From: an uncultured Bacteroidales bacterium
GTDB lineage: Bacteria > Bacteroidota > Bacteroidia > Bacteroidales > UBA932
Assembly: GCA_949289565.1 (NCBI GenBank)
Contig: CASEOO010000009.1
Location: forward strand, 1 to 38,032
DNA: 38,032 bases
Direction of reading: 5' to 3'
Shown: piece after piece, positions 16,953-25,260 of the stretch
Position numbering within the stretch: the stretch's first letter is position 1
Layout: each line of letters opens with the position of its first letter
Made by a program: the position numbers and the translations under genes
Notes under the pieces: model-generated
What the model was told of the DNA's origin: nothing
What the model saw: only the letters and a program-made list of their open reading frames with translations
The model's database searches: none

Positions 16953-18494
16953 TTATATCAGCTGATATATTGACCTTACATCCAGAGACTTATATATAGA
17001 AGGAGTGAGCGACACCAGCTTTCTGCCCGACTTGCGGCCGTATTCATTGAAAATGGAATTGTTTTCATTAGTCAGCACAGCCTCCTTTTCCGACAATATA
17101 TTCCCCGGGTAGCCGTCATACCCCACGAGATATATCTCCGGGCCGGCCAGTTCTGAAGCCAGCTGGAGGGCAATGGCAGTAATGGAGCTTCTGTACTCGT
17201 CCACGATGTTTATTTCCTTGAGTTCGAAGGTGCTGTCCTGTGCGTATTCAGGCACTTCTGTACCCATCACGCGAGGATACGGCGGCAGAATGCATGTCCC
17301 GCTGTAATGCTTCGCCCCGACATTGGCAGTGAGCCGGCTGGCCTCGCTGCCATCCAGACAATAAAATATATCGGATTCCGCATCGAGGAAGAGAGAAGCA
17401 TGCCGTGCTGTCGCCAGGACAAGCGCAGTGCCAGGGTTTTCCTCTATATATTTCCTGATCGCCGAAATATGGCGAGGCACGGTCTGGCCTCCTCCGACCA
17501 CTATTGCCCTGCTGTATTTCCTTCCAGGATTGAGGACTGGATATTTGGCATTGTCTTCCTTCCTGTCGATTCTGTTCTTCAGAGCGCGCACTATGGTGTT
17601 GAACGAATAGACCCTGTTCGCCACCCAGTCCATGACTTCTTTCTGAGGGAAAGAATATGTTCCAGAAATCATGTAAGGAAGAGAAGTGCCCCAGCGGTAC
17701 TGCTCCATAAGCGGAGAAAATGCCGAAACTACAGCGCCCAGTTCGTTGAAGTCCACGTTCAGGCCTGCATGCCTGCTCATGTATGTCAGGAGCAGCTCCA
17801 GATTCAGGTTTCCTGCCCCGCGCCCCATGCCCAGGACAGTGGCGTCCACCCTCTGCACTCCTGCCTCCACTGCGGCCAGGCTGTTCGCCAGAGCCATCTG
17901 AAGGTTGTTGTGTCCGTGGAATCCCACCGGGCACGTGACTTTCGAAAGCACGTCACGGCATATGGCAGACACCTCTTCAGGAGTCATTCCTCCGAATGAA
18001 TCCACCATGAAAAACCCATCCGCGACATCATTCAGACGGGAAAGCTTGTCCATCAGCCCTGGATAAGCGCTCCATTTCGACATATACATCATGTTGAAAC
18101 CCACTTCGAAGCCCATGGAACGCACCTTTGCGGCCAGGTCTGCAGCCCTGTCGAAGTTCGCAGGGTCCACTGCCATCCTGAACATATCCACCAGCCCTTT
18201 CAGAGGCTTCACCAGGGTATCCAGATCGTCAGGCCTGACACTTTTTTCATTGAGCATCACAGCCAGCTTCCTGGTCGTCTTCTGTCTTATATCCTCCAGA
18301 ACAGGTATGGGGGTATAGCCGAATTCCCCAAGATATGCTTTTTCAGGATTGTTCCTGTAGCCTATTTCCAGATAGGACACAGGCAGCTTCTCCATAGCCG
18401 CCAGATATGCATCCACTACCTGGCTGTCAAAATCCCAGCTGGTGTAGTAGCCGCCATCCCTGAGCGTGCAGTCTATTATCTGTATGTTTTTCAT
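16953..18494 (-). CDS. HMGL-type aldolase fused to a C-terminal Rossmann-like domain
   Basis: A 513-residue two-domain protein. Residues ~1-310 form a DRE-TIM/HMGL-like aldolase resembling 4-hydroxy-2-oxovalerate aldolase: DCTLRDGG (Arg12, Asp13), GFHGHNNLQMALANS with metal ligands His193 and His195, and GMGRGAGNLNLEL near 222-234. Residues ~328-513 form a separate domain beginning IVVGGGQTVPRHI and ending with YLVGYDGYPGN and a Ser/Asn-rich section. It resembles the nucleotide-binding fold of MAF/DUF115-type proteins, though this is only a pattern-level match. The gene overlaps rfbB by ATGA and is followed by the cytidylyltransferase. Expected chemistry is pyruvate-dependent C-C bond formation or cleavage giving a 2-oxo acid. 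The actual substrate is unknown. Confidence 0.85.
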   Translation of the reverse strand: MKNIQIIDCTLRDGGYYTSWDFDSQVVDAYLAAMEKLPVSYLEIGYRNNPEKAYLGEFGYTPIPVLEDIRQKTTRKLAVMLNEKSVRPDDLDTLVKPLKGLVDMFRMAVDPANFDRAADLAAKVRSMGFEVGFNMMYMSKWSAYPGLMDKLSRLNDVADGFFMVDSFGGMTPEEVSAICRDVLSKVTCPVGFHGHNNLQMALANSLAAVEAGVQRVDATVLGMGRGAGNLNLELLLTYMSRHAGLNVDFNELGAVVSAFSPLMEQYRWGTSLPYMISGTYSFPQKEVMDWVANRVYSFNTIVRALKNRIDRKEDNAKYPVLNPGRKYSRAIVVGGGQTVPRHISAIRKYIEENPGTALVLATARHASLFLDAESDIFYCLDGSEASRLTANVGAKHYSGTCILPPYPRVMGTEVPEYAQDSTFELKEINIVDEYRSSITAIALQLASELAGPEIYLVGYDGYPGNILSEKEAVLTNENNSIFNEYGRKSGRKLVSLTPSIYKSLDVRSIYQLI

Positions 18495-19630
18495 CTGTCT
18501 TTGTACATTTCATCATAATACTTCATATACTCCCCGCTGGTCACATGGTCCATCCACTCCTGATTTTCCAGATACCACCTGACCGTTTTCTCAATTCCTT
18601 CCTCAAACTGGAGGCTCGGCTCCCATCCCAGCTCTCTCTGAAGCTTGGTCGAGTCTATCGCATATCTCATGTCATGCCCGGACCTGTCCTTCACAAATGT
18701 AATCAGATCCATATCCTCATCTTCAGGCCTTCCGAGCTGTCTGTCCACGGTCCTTACCAGGACCCGGACAATGTCTATGTTCTTCCATTCGTTGAAGCCG
18801 CCGATATTGTATGTCTCCGCATCCTTGCCTTTATGGAAAATCAGGTCTATAGCCCTCGCATGGTCCTCCACATACAGCCAGTCCCTCACATTCTGTCCCT
18901 TTCCATAAACCGGAAGAGGACGGCGGTGCCGGATATTGTTGATAAAAAGAGGTATCAGCTTCTCAGGGAACTGATACGGGCCATAGTTGTTGGAACAGTT
19001 CGTCACCACGACAGGCATTCCGTAAGTGTCATGAAACGCCCTCACGAAATGGTCGCTGGATGCTTTAGAAGCTGAATACGGGCTATGAGGGCTGTATTTC
19101 GTAGTCTCATAGAAAAAGGTGTCGCCATATGCCAGATGATGCTCCCCTGAAGAAGCTTTCGTCGTGAACGGAGGCTCTATCCCCTCGGGATGAGTCAGTT
19201 CCAGAGCGCCATACACCTCATCTGTAGAAATATGGTAGAAGCGTTTCCCCTCGTATTTTTCCGGCAGGCTCTCCCAATACAGCTTCGCCGCCTGGAGAAG
19301 GCTCAGAGTGCCAAGGACATTCGTCTTGGCGAAAATGAAGGGATCGCGTATGCTCCTGTCCACATGGCTTTCTGCGGCCAGATGGATGATGCCGTCCACA
19401 TGCTCCGCCTCCATCAGGCTGTGCATCGCCTCGAAATCGCATATGTCAGCCTTCACAAATCTGTAGTTCGGCCTGCCCTCCACGTCCTTCAGGTTCGCCA
19501 GATTCCCGGCATACGTCAGCTTGTCCACGTTGATGACCTTATAGTCAGGATATTTGTCCACAAACAGCCTCACTACATGGCTTCCGATAAACCCGGCGCC
19601 GCCGGTAATTATTATGGTCTTTTTATCCAT
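18491..19630 (-). CDS. rfbB: dTDP-glucose 4,6-dehydratase
   Basis: Second step of dTDP-L-rhamnose synthesis: oxidises, dehydrates and re-reduces dTDP-glucose to the 4-keto-6-deoxy sugar. The 379-residue extended SDR enzyme has an NAD-binding TGGAGFIGSHV near residues 9-19, the catalytic STDEVYG near 134-140 and YSASKASSD near 187-195 (Tyr/Lys pair). SNNYGPYQFPEKLIPL and GKGQNVRDWLYVEDH are family signatures. The extra length relative to ~350-residue homologues is usual in Bacteroidota. Its stop overlaps the aldolase ATG, so translation is coupled. Upstream, a 222-bp gap with repeat copy B separates it from rfbD, which could reduce or change its expression. Confidence 0.96.
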   Translation of the reverse strand: MDKKTIIITGGAGFIGSHVVRLFVDKYPDYKVINVDKLTYAGNLANLKDVEGRPNYRFVKADICDFEAMHSLMEAEHVDGIIHLAAESHVDRSIRDPFIFAKTNVLGTLSLLQAAKLYWESLPEKYEGKRFYHISTDEVYGALELTHPEGIEPPFTTKASSGEHHLAYGDTFFYETTKYSPHSPYSASKASSDHFVRAFHDTYGMPVVVTNCSNNYGPYQFPEKLIPLFINNIRHRRPLPVYGKGQNVRDWLYVEDHARAIDLIFHKGKDAETYNIGGFNEWKNIDIVRVLVRTVDRQLGRPEDEDMDLITFVKDRSGHDMRYAIDSTKLQRELGWEPSLQFEEGIEKTVRWYLENQEWMDHVTSGEYMKYYDEMYKDR

Positions 19631-19685
19631 TCCCCTGTCATTAAAAAATTATCATATATACGTTCTGAGGCGGCATCGCATGACC

Positions 19686-19810
19686 CCATCCTAACCCCCT
19701 CTGTTCGCTTTCGAATGTCCCCCGGACATTCTCATAGAACCGCTCTCGACCCCTATTAGGGGGATCTCGCTCCTTCCAGTCGCGGTCACTTCGTGACTTT
19801 TGACCCACCC
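19686..19810. repeat. Dispersed structured repeat, copy B (intergenic)
   Basis: A 125-bp element differing from copy C (25261-25385) at only two positions by direct comparison. Stems: GAATGTCC/GGACATTC (19713-19731), CCCCTA/TAGGGG (19750-19762) and GTCAC-TTC-GTGAC (19785-19797). It lies between rfbD and rfbB. It contains open frames on both strands but no start signals or gene-like features. Confidence 0.92.
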
Positions 19811-19836
19811 ACATCGCGGCTTCTGCCCCTGCCGGC

Positions 19837-19851
19837 ATTGGCCGGAGGCCA
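19837..19851 (-). terminator. Palindrome just after rfbD
   Basis: TGGCC-TCC-GGCCA on the minus strand lies immediately downstream of the rfbD stop codon (19855-19853). The same 15-mer, TGGCCTCCGGCCAAT, recurs at 31666-31680. No U-run follows. Confidence 0.4.
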
Positions 19852-19852
19852 G

Positions 19853-20749
19853 TCAAATATTGGCGTCAGCCATATTGCCAAGGCACCTCCTGAGGGAATC
19901 GGTCCAGTAAGGTATCTCGAGCCCGAAGGTATCTTTTATTTTTGTCTTGTCCAGCACTGAATAGCTCGGGCGGACCACTTTCGACGGGTATTCGTCGCTA
20001 TGGCATGGAAGGATGCGGCAGCTTGCATGCCCGGCATATTCAGCAATCATTTTCGTAAAGTCATACCAGCTGCACACACCCTCGTCAGAATAATGATAAA
20101 TTCCGTTTTTTCCTTCATAAAGCCTGTTTTCCAGGATGTGATGAACAGCCTCCGCCAGATCAAGCGCATAAGTAGGCGTCCCTGCCTGGTCGAACACCAC
20201 TTTCAGTTCAGGCTTCGAGGCCGTCAGGCGCAGCATCGTCTTCACGAAATTCTTTCCGTACTCGCTGTACAGCCATGCCGTTCTGATTATCAAGTATTTG
20301 CATCCGGAGGCAAGCACTGCCTGCTCTCCTGCAAGCTTGGTCTCGCCATAGACGCCTGACGGAGTGCCCTTCTGGTCTTCGCGGCACGGAACATTGTACG
20401 GCTCCTTCCCGAATACATAGTCAGTGGAAATGTGGACCAGAAGCCCGCCAGAGGCTTTCATGGCTTCTGCCAGGTTCTTCACGGCCAGATGATTCAGCAT
20501 GTCCGCCTTCGCCCTGTCATCTTCCGCCCTGTCTACATCTGTATATGCCGCGCAGTTCACTGCGGCGTTGATTTCCATGGTCTTCACCATCTGGCTGACA
20601 GCTCCGGCATCTGTGATGTCCAGATACACTGTATCCATGCCGGGAATGTCTGAAACATCCGTGAAAATATAGCGGTCAGCACTTTTTCTGCTCACCGCCC
20701 TCATTTCCATTCCGAGCTGTCCGTTAGCTCCTGTCACCAGTATATTCAT
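19853..20749 (-). CDS. rfbD: dTDP-4-dehydrorhamnose reductase
   Basis: Last step of dTDP-L-rhamnose synthesis: NAD(P)H reduction of dTDP-4-keto-rhamnose. The 298-residue SDR protein has TGANGQLG at residues 6-13, AAYTDVDRAE near 67-76, HISTDYVFG near 105-113 and the catalytic YGETKLAGE near 133-141. Length and motifs match RfbD/RmlD. It lies downstream of rfbC (65-nt gap with a hairpin) and upstream of rfbB. Copy B of the dispersed repeat follows its terminator-like palindrome. Confidence 0.95.
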   Translation of the reverse strand: MNILVTGANGQLGMEMRAVSRKSADRYIFTDVSDIPGMDTVYLDITDAGAVSQMVKTMEINAAVNCAAYTDVDRAEDDRAKADMLNHLAVKNLAEAMKASGGLLVHISTDYVFGKEPYNVPCREDQKGTPSGVYGETKLAGEQAVLASGCKYLIIRTAWLYSEYGKNFVKTMLRLTASKPELKVVFDQAGTPTYALDLAEAVHHILENRLYEGKNGIYHYSDEGVCSWYDFTKMIAEYAGHASCRILPCHSDEYPSKVVRPSYSVLDKTKIKDTFGLEIPYWTDSLRRCLGNMADANI

Positions 20750-20768
20750 TGTCCAATTATTTTCCAGG

Positions 20769-20786
20769 CCGCCGTTTCAGCGGCGG
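20769..20786. terminator. GC-rich stem-loop between rfbC and rfbD
   Basis: CCGCCG (20769-20774) pairs with CGGCGG (20781-20786) around TTTCAG. It lies in the 65-nt gap between co-directional genes. There is no U-run, so it may be an mRNA processing or stability element rather than a terminator. Confidence 0.35.
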
Positions 20787-20814
20787 ATGCCATATGCCGT
20801 TCATGAGATGCGGA

Positions 20815-21384
20815 CTACATGCCGCCGCCGTAATCGAAAAGCCATGCGGCATCCTTCAGCCGCGGATGATGCCTGTCCTTTTCAGACAGCACCACCCTGT
20901 CAGCAGGTATGCGCCAGTCTATCCCCAGATCCGGGTCATCCCATGCTATGGCTCCTTCTGAAGACGGAGAATAATAATTGTCGCATTTGTACTGGAATAT
21001 CGCCTCTTCAGTCAGGACGCAGAATCCATGGGCGAATCCCCTGGGGATGAAAAGCTGCCTGCGGTTCTCCTCTGTCAATTCCACGGCCACATGTTTCCCG
21101 AAAGTCGGAGAGCCGCGCCGTATGTCCACAGCCACGTCCAGGACTCCGCCCTTGACCACCCTGACCAGCTTCGCCTGGCTGCAAGGCGGCTTCTGGAAAT
21201 GAAGCCCCCTGACCACACCGTATCTGGACTTGCTTTCATTGTCCTGGACGAAATGAATTTTCCCCACATGCGCCTCAAAGTCGCTCTGGGAAAACGATTC
21301 AAAAAAATAGCCGCGACCATCCATGAAAACACGGGGCTCGATGACCGCCACGTCCGGCATTTCAGTCAAAAAAGTCACATTCAT
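20815..21384 (-). CDS. rfbC: dTDP-4-dehydrorhamnose 3,5-epimerase
   Basis: Epimerises dTDP-4-keto-6-deoxyglucose at C3 and C5, the third step of dTDP-L-rhamnose synthesis. The 189-residue cupin enzyme has the signatures FMDGRGYFFESF near 20-31, GVVRGLHFQ near 56-64 (catalytic His), GGVLDVAVDIRRGSPTFG near 79-96 and FIPRGFAHGF near 112-121. It is the first gene of the rfbCDB-aldolase-cytidylyltransferase operon and diverges from pdxA. The promoter comprises TATCTTTG at 21432-21425 and TTTG at 21457-21454. The latter lies inside pdxA codons 2-3. Confidence 0.96.
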   Translation of the reverse strand: MNVTFLTEMPDVAVIEPRVFMDGRGYFFESFSQSDFEAHVGKIHFVQDNESKSRYGVVRGLHFQKPPCSQAKLVRVVKGGVLDVAVDIRRGSPTFGKHVAVELTEENRRQLFIPRGFAHGFCVLTEEAIFQYKCDNYYSPSSEGAIAWDDPDLGIDWRIPADRVVLSEKDRHHPRLKDAAWLFDYGGGM

Positions 21385-21415
21385 CTCCTGAGATTCACGT
21401 TATTTGCGAAAATCA

Positions 21416-21433
21416 TTATCTTTGCAAAGATAA
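21416..21433. promoter_or_regulatory. Palindromic opposed -7 boxes between rfbC and pdxA
   Basis: TTATCTTTGCAAAGATAA is a perfect 18-bp palindrome containing TATCTTTG on both strands. The plus-strand box (21417-21424) serves pdxA; the minus-strand box (21432-21425) serves rfbC. The rfbC direction also has a TTTG -33 at 21 bp spacing; the pdxA direction has none at 17-23 bp. The two boxes abut end to end, so polymerase bound at one should block the other. Alternatively the palindrome is an operator. Confidence 0.6.
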
Positions 21434-21449
21434 GATAAATTCATATACC

Positions 21450-22532
21450 ATGTCAAAAAAATTAACTGTGGGCATCACCCAGGGTGACAGCAACGGCATC
21501 GGCTACGAAGTCATCATCAAGGCTCTCGCCGATGAAAGAATGCTGGAGCTGTGCACGCCGGTCATATATGGCTCATCCAAGATATTCGGTTTCTACAAAA
21601 AGCAGCTGCACAACATCGGGCAGATAAGCACAAACGTGATTTCAAATGCCAGAGAGGCTCATCCGAAAAGGATAAATATCCTCAACTGCATACCTGAAAA
21701 CACCTTCGTAGAGCCCGGGCTCTCGACTCCCGATGCGGCAAAAGCCGCAATACTCTCTCTCGAAAGAGGGGTCAATGACCTTAAAAACGGCGAAATTGAC
21801 GTGCTGGTCACCGGGCCGATAAACAAAAGGGCAATGAACAACGAAGGCTTCGGCTTCACCGGCCATACGGAATATCTGAAGAAGGCCTTCGAAGCGGACG
21901 ACGTGACCATGGTCATGGTAGCGGAGCAGCTGAAAGTAGGCATAGTCACCAGCCATATTCCGCTCAAGGATGTGCCCGGGGCGTTGACAGTGGAAAAAAT
22001 ACTCAAGAAGCTCAGAGCCCTGAAACACTCCATGGAAAGAGACTTCGGGATACATTCGCCGAAAATAGCAGTGCTGGGGCTCAATCCGCACTGCGGCGAC
22101 GGAGGCCTGCTCGGAGATGAAGAGCAGTCTGTCATCCTCCCTGCCATAAACGCAGCCACTGATGAAGGGATACTCGCATTCGGGCCTTACTCTGCCGACG
22201 GATTTTTCGGACTGGGGAATTACAGCCAGTATGATGCCATCCTCGCCATGTACCATGACCAGGGGCTGGCCCCGTTCAAGGCCATAGCATTCGAGTCAGG
22301 AGTGAATTTCACGGCAGGACTGCCTGAGGTCAGGACATCTCCTGACCATGGAACGGCATATGAAAAGGCCGGCAAGGATGCGGCAGACCCAAGGTCGATG
22401 ATATCAGCCATATACACAGCCATCGATGTCTACAAGAACCGCCAGGCATACGATGAACTGCAGAGAAACAAGATGCAGGTGAAGATGCCTGACAGCACCA
22501 TCAAGCCGAAAGGCGGAAAAATCATAGAATAA
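21450..22532 (+). CDS. pdxA: 4-hydroxythreonine-4-phosphate dehydrogenase
   Basis: Oxidises 4-phosphohydroxy-L-threonine on the way to pyridoxal 5'-phosphate, NAD-dependent and cytosolic. The 360-residue product shows GITQGDSNGIGYEV near residues 8-21, the metal-ligand regions GFTGHTEYLKKAF near 133-145, AMYHDQGLAPFKA near 267-279 and TSPDHGTA near 293-300. LGLNPHCGDGGLLGDEE near 207-223 is characteristic. It heads an apparent pdxA-rnhA-recG operon, with only 2 nt to rnhA. No pdxJ is present in the window. Confidence 0.95.
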   Translation: MSKKLTVGITQGDSNGIGYEVIIKALADERMLELCTPVIYGSSKIFGFYKKQLHNIGQISTNVISNAREAHPKRINILNCIPENTFVEPGLSTPDAAKAAILSLERGVNDLKNGEIDVLVTGPINKRAMNNEGFGFTGHTEYLKKAFEADDVTMVMVAEQLKVGIVTSHIPLKDVPGALTVEKILKKLRALKHSMERDFGIHSPKIAVLGLNPHCGDGGLLGDEEQSVILPAINAATDEGILAFGPYSADGFFGLGNYSQYDAILAMYHDQGLAPFKAIAFESGVNFTAGLPEVRTSPDHGTAYEKAGKDAADPRSMISAIYTAIDVYKNRQAYDELQRNKMQVKMPDSTIKPKGGKIIE

Positions 22533-22534
22533 AA

Positions 22535-23050
22535 ATGGGAGAAAACAGACCGCCCATTTATCTGTATACGGACGGGGCTTCGAGCGGGAATCCCGGGCCT
22601 GGAGGATATGGAATCGTATTGAAATGCGCCGGACATGTCAAGGAAATGTCCGGCGGTTTCGCCTGCACTACGAACAACAGGATGGAGCTGCTGGCTGTCA
22701 TCATAGGGCTCGAGACAGTGAAATGGAAAAATGCCGATATCACAGTGGTAAGCGACTCCTCGTATGTAGTCAACGCTGTCAAGAAAGGATGGGTCTTCAA
22801 CTGGGAGCAGAAAGGATTTGCAAAAGCGAAAAATCCTGACCTGTGGATAAGATTTCTGAGAATATACAGGCAGCACAGAGTGCAGTTCCACTGGATAAAG
22901 GGTCATGCCGGACATCCGGAAAACGAAAGATGCGATGCCCTGGCAGTGGCGGCAGGGGCAGGAGCCATCGCGGCAGGAAAAACTCTTCCGGCAGATGCCG
23001 GCTACCTTTCCGCTATGAAGGCAGAACAGGGACTGAACATGCCTGACTGA
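22535..23050 (+). CDS. rnhA: Ribonuclease HI
   Basis: Degrades the RNA strand of RNA-DNA hybrids. The 171-residue protein carries the full catalytic set: Asp13 in YTDGASSGNPGPGGYG, Glu51 in NNRMELLAV, Asp74 in VVSDSSYVVNA and Asp134 in GHPENERCDALA, with His124 in the flexible loop. A ~25-residue C-terminal extension rich in Ala/Gly follows the core. It starts 2 nt after pdxA and is followed 30 nt later by recG. The RNase HI/RecG pairing makes sense because both remove R-loops. Confidence 0.94.
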   Translation: MGENRPPIYLYTDGASSGNPGPGGYGIVLKCAGHVKEMSGGFACTTNNRMELLAVIIGLETVKWKNADITVVSDSSYVVNAVKKGWVFNWEQKGFAKAKNPDLWIRFLRIYRQHRVQFHWIKGHAGHPENERCDALAVAAGAGAIAAGKTLPADAGYLSAMKAEQGLNMPD

Positions 23051-23080
23051 ATCAGGACTTGAAGTAAAGCCATCAGCGAA

Positions 23081-25234
23081 ATGGAAAAGAATGCACTGCA
23101 GACTGACATTCAATTTCTGCCCGGAGTAGGGCCGAAAAGAGCTCAGCTTCTCAAAAAAGAGCTGAATGTCAGCACTGTGGGAGACCTCATCAAAATATAT
23201 CCATTCCGCTACATCGACCGGAGCCGCATCATTCCCATAAGCGCGGCGGCTTCTGACATGGCTTATATCCAGATAAAGGCGCGTGTGAAAGAGATTCATC
23301 TGTTCGGGAGCAATGGAAGCATTGACATCCAGGATGTCAAGTTCAATACGGTCAAAAGGATGAGCGTGCTGGTCCAGGACGATAGCGGCTATCTCGAACT
23401 CGTGTTCTTCAAGGGCATCAAATGGATGTATTCGAAGCTGAAACCTGGAGATGAATACATATTCTTCGGCAAGCCGGCCATATTCAACGGGCATATGAAC
23501 ATGGTCCACCCGGAAGCAGATCCAGCCACGGGGCATCCGGGACAGGCAGGAAACATGAACAGCACCATGACCGGAGTCTACCCCAGTACAGAAAAGCTGC
23601 GCAATGGCGGTATCACAGGAAAAGTGATGAACAAACTGATGGAGAACGCCCTGAACATGGCGCTTCCCGATATAAAAGAGACCCTGCCTCAATACCTGAT
23701 GATAGAGAAAGGGCTTGTCCCCATACATTTTGCCATCAGGAACATCCATTTTCCTAAAGATTTGCAGGCCCTCGAAAAAGCGAAATACAGGCTGAAATTC
23801 GAAGAGCTCTTCTTCCTGCAGCTGTCTCTTCTGAAGCAAAGATACATCAGGAGCAGAAACGAGAACGGCATCCGCATGCCTAAAGTCGGAGAAGCATTCA
23901 ACATATGCTACAATTCCCTGCCGTTTGAGCTCACCGGAGCCCAGAAAAGAGTGATAACCGAGATCCGCGACGACATGAAAAGCGGGCATCAGATGAACAG
24001 GCTTCTGCAGGGAGACGTGGGCAGCGGAAAAACCATGGTGGCAGTGCTGTCTGCGCTGATAGCCACAGGGAACGGATACCAGGCATGCATCATGGCCCCT
24101 ACAGAGGTCCTCGCACAGCAGCATTTCAAAAATATTTCCAGATACCTCCAGAAAACAGGGGTACGCCCGGCCCTGCTGACAGGAAGTTCAAAAACTGCCG
24201 AACGCCGTGACATCCATGCAGGACTCGAAGACGGCTCCATCGGAATCATAGTCGGCACACATGCCCTCTTCGAGGACAATGTCATTTTCAAGAACCTCGG
24301 ACTGGCCATCATCGATGAACAGCACCGTTTCGGAGTGGAACAGCGGGCAAAACTCTGGAGAAAGTCGTCCTGCGGCGCACCGCCGCATGTGCTGGTCATG
24401 ACTGCCACCCCGATTCCGCGGACACTCGCCATGACACTGTATGGAGACCTGGACGTCTCGGTGATAGACGAGCTGCCTCCGGGAAGGAAACCGATCCAGA
24501 CCATAGCGGCCACAGAAAGCAGGAGGCCTGCCATGTTCCGTTTCCTGAAAGAGCAGATAGCCCTCGGGAGACAGGTGTTCATAGTCTACCCGCTTATATT
24601 CGAAAGCGAAAAGATGGACTACAAGAACCTGGAAAACGGATACGAACAGGTCGTCACGGCATTCCCGTTCCCCCCATACAAGACAGCGATAGTCCACGGA
24701 CAGCAGAGCAATGATGAAAAGAAATTCAATATGGACGCTTTTGCGGCCGGAAGGGCCAATATCCTGGTGGCCACCTCGGTGATAGAAGTCGGCGTGGATG
24801 TCCCTAATGCTTCAGTGATGGTGATAGAAAGCGCCGAACGTTTCGGCCTCAGCCAGCTGCATCAGCTGCGCGGCCGTGTGGGACGAGGCTCGGAGAAATC
24901 TTACTGCATCCTGATGACAGGGAACAAGCTCAGCAAGGAGTCACGACACAGAATCGAACTCATGTGCGCCACCGAAAACGGGTTTGAACTGGCAGAAGAA
25001 GACATGAAAATGCGCGGCCCCGGCAGCCTGGACGGCACTCAGCAAAGCGGACTCCCTATAGACCTGAACATAGCGTCCCTGGCCAAGGACGGACTCATTC
25101 TGAACGATGCCAGGCAATGTGCGCAGTCTGTGCTGGACAGAGACCCTGTACTCAGCCTGCCGGAAAACAGGATGCTGGCTGAAGAAGTCCTGCGGGACAA
25201 ATACCAGGTGCGAGACTACAGCCAGATCAGCTGA
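23081..25234 (+). CDS. recG: ATP-dependent DNA helicase RecG
   Basis: Branched-DNA translocase that reverses stalled forks and resolves R-loops and D-loops. The 717-residue product has an N-terminal HhH-like start (LPGVGPKRAQLLKKEL, residues 11-26), an OB-fold wedge domain (~60-160), then superfamily 2 helicase motifs: Walker A GDVGSGKT near 311-318, motif II DEQH near 412-415 followed by RFGVEQRAKL, motif III TATPIPRTLAMT, and QLHQLRGRVGRG (motif VI) in the second RecA domain. The length fits RecG. It ends 26 nt before copy C of the dispersed repeat, which separates it from the convergent nnrD gene. Confidence 0.96.
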   Translation: MEKNALQTDIQFLPGVGPKRAQLLKKELNVSTVGDLIKIYPFRYIDRSRIIPISAAASDMAYIQIKARVKEIHLFGSNGSIDIQDVKFNTVKRMSVLVQDDSGYLELVFFKGIKWMYSKLKPGDEYIFFGKPAIFNGHMNMVHPEADPATGHPGQAGNMNSTMTGVYPSTEKLRNGGITGKVMNKLMENALNMALPDIKETLPQYLMIEKGLVPIHFAIRNIHFPKDLQALEKAKYRLKFEELFFLQLSLLKQRYIRSRNENGIRMPKVGEAFNICYNSLPFELTGAQKRVITEIRDDMKSGHQMNRLLQGDVGSGKTMVAVLSALIATGNGYQACIMAPTEVLAQQHFKNISRYLQKTGVRPALLTGSSKTAERRDIHAGLEDGSIGIIVGTHALFEDNVIFKNLGLAIIDEQHRFGVEQRAKLWRKSSCGAPPHVLVMTATPIPRTLAMTLYGDLDVSVIDELPPGRKPIQTIAATESRRPAMFRFLKEQIALGRQVFIVYPLIFESEKMDYKNLENGYEQVVTAFPFPPYKTAIVHGQQSNDEKKFNMDAFAAGRANILVATSVIEVGVDVPNASVMVIESAERFGLSQLHQLRGRVGRGSEKSYCILMTGNKLSKESRHRIELMCATENGFELAEEDMKMRGPGSLDGTQQSGLPIDLNIASLAKDGLILNDARQCAQSVLDRDPVLSLPENRMLAEEVLRDKYQVRDYSQIS

Positions 25235-25260
25235 AGAAGTCTTCCAAAGACAGGAGTATG

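Noticed and set aside
19641..19856. Small open frames across repeat copies B and C
   Set aside because: They exist only because the repeat is stop-free in several frames. Copies B and C show no start context, and the same sequence is read in different frames at each site.
16243..21384. Sialic acid or Kdo biosynthesis locus
   Set aside because: A cytidylyltransferase is present, but no NeuB, NeuC, NeuA-partner epimerase or KdsA is seen. The only C-C bond enzyme is an HMGL-type aldolase.
22430..24124. Long minus-strand open frame (over 550 codons) opposite rnhA and recG
   Set aside because: It lies wholly antisense to two genes with intact catalytic motifs, has no signal peptide or family motif, and its His/Phe-rich composition is what reverse reading of these codons gives.
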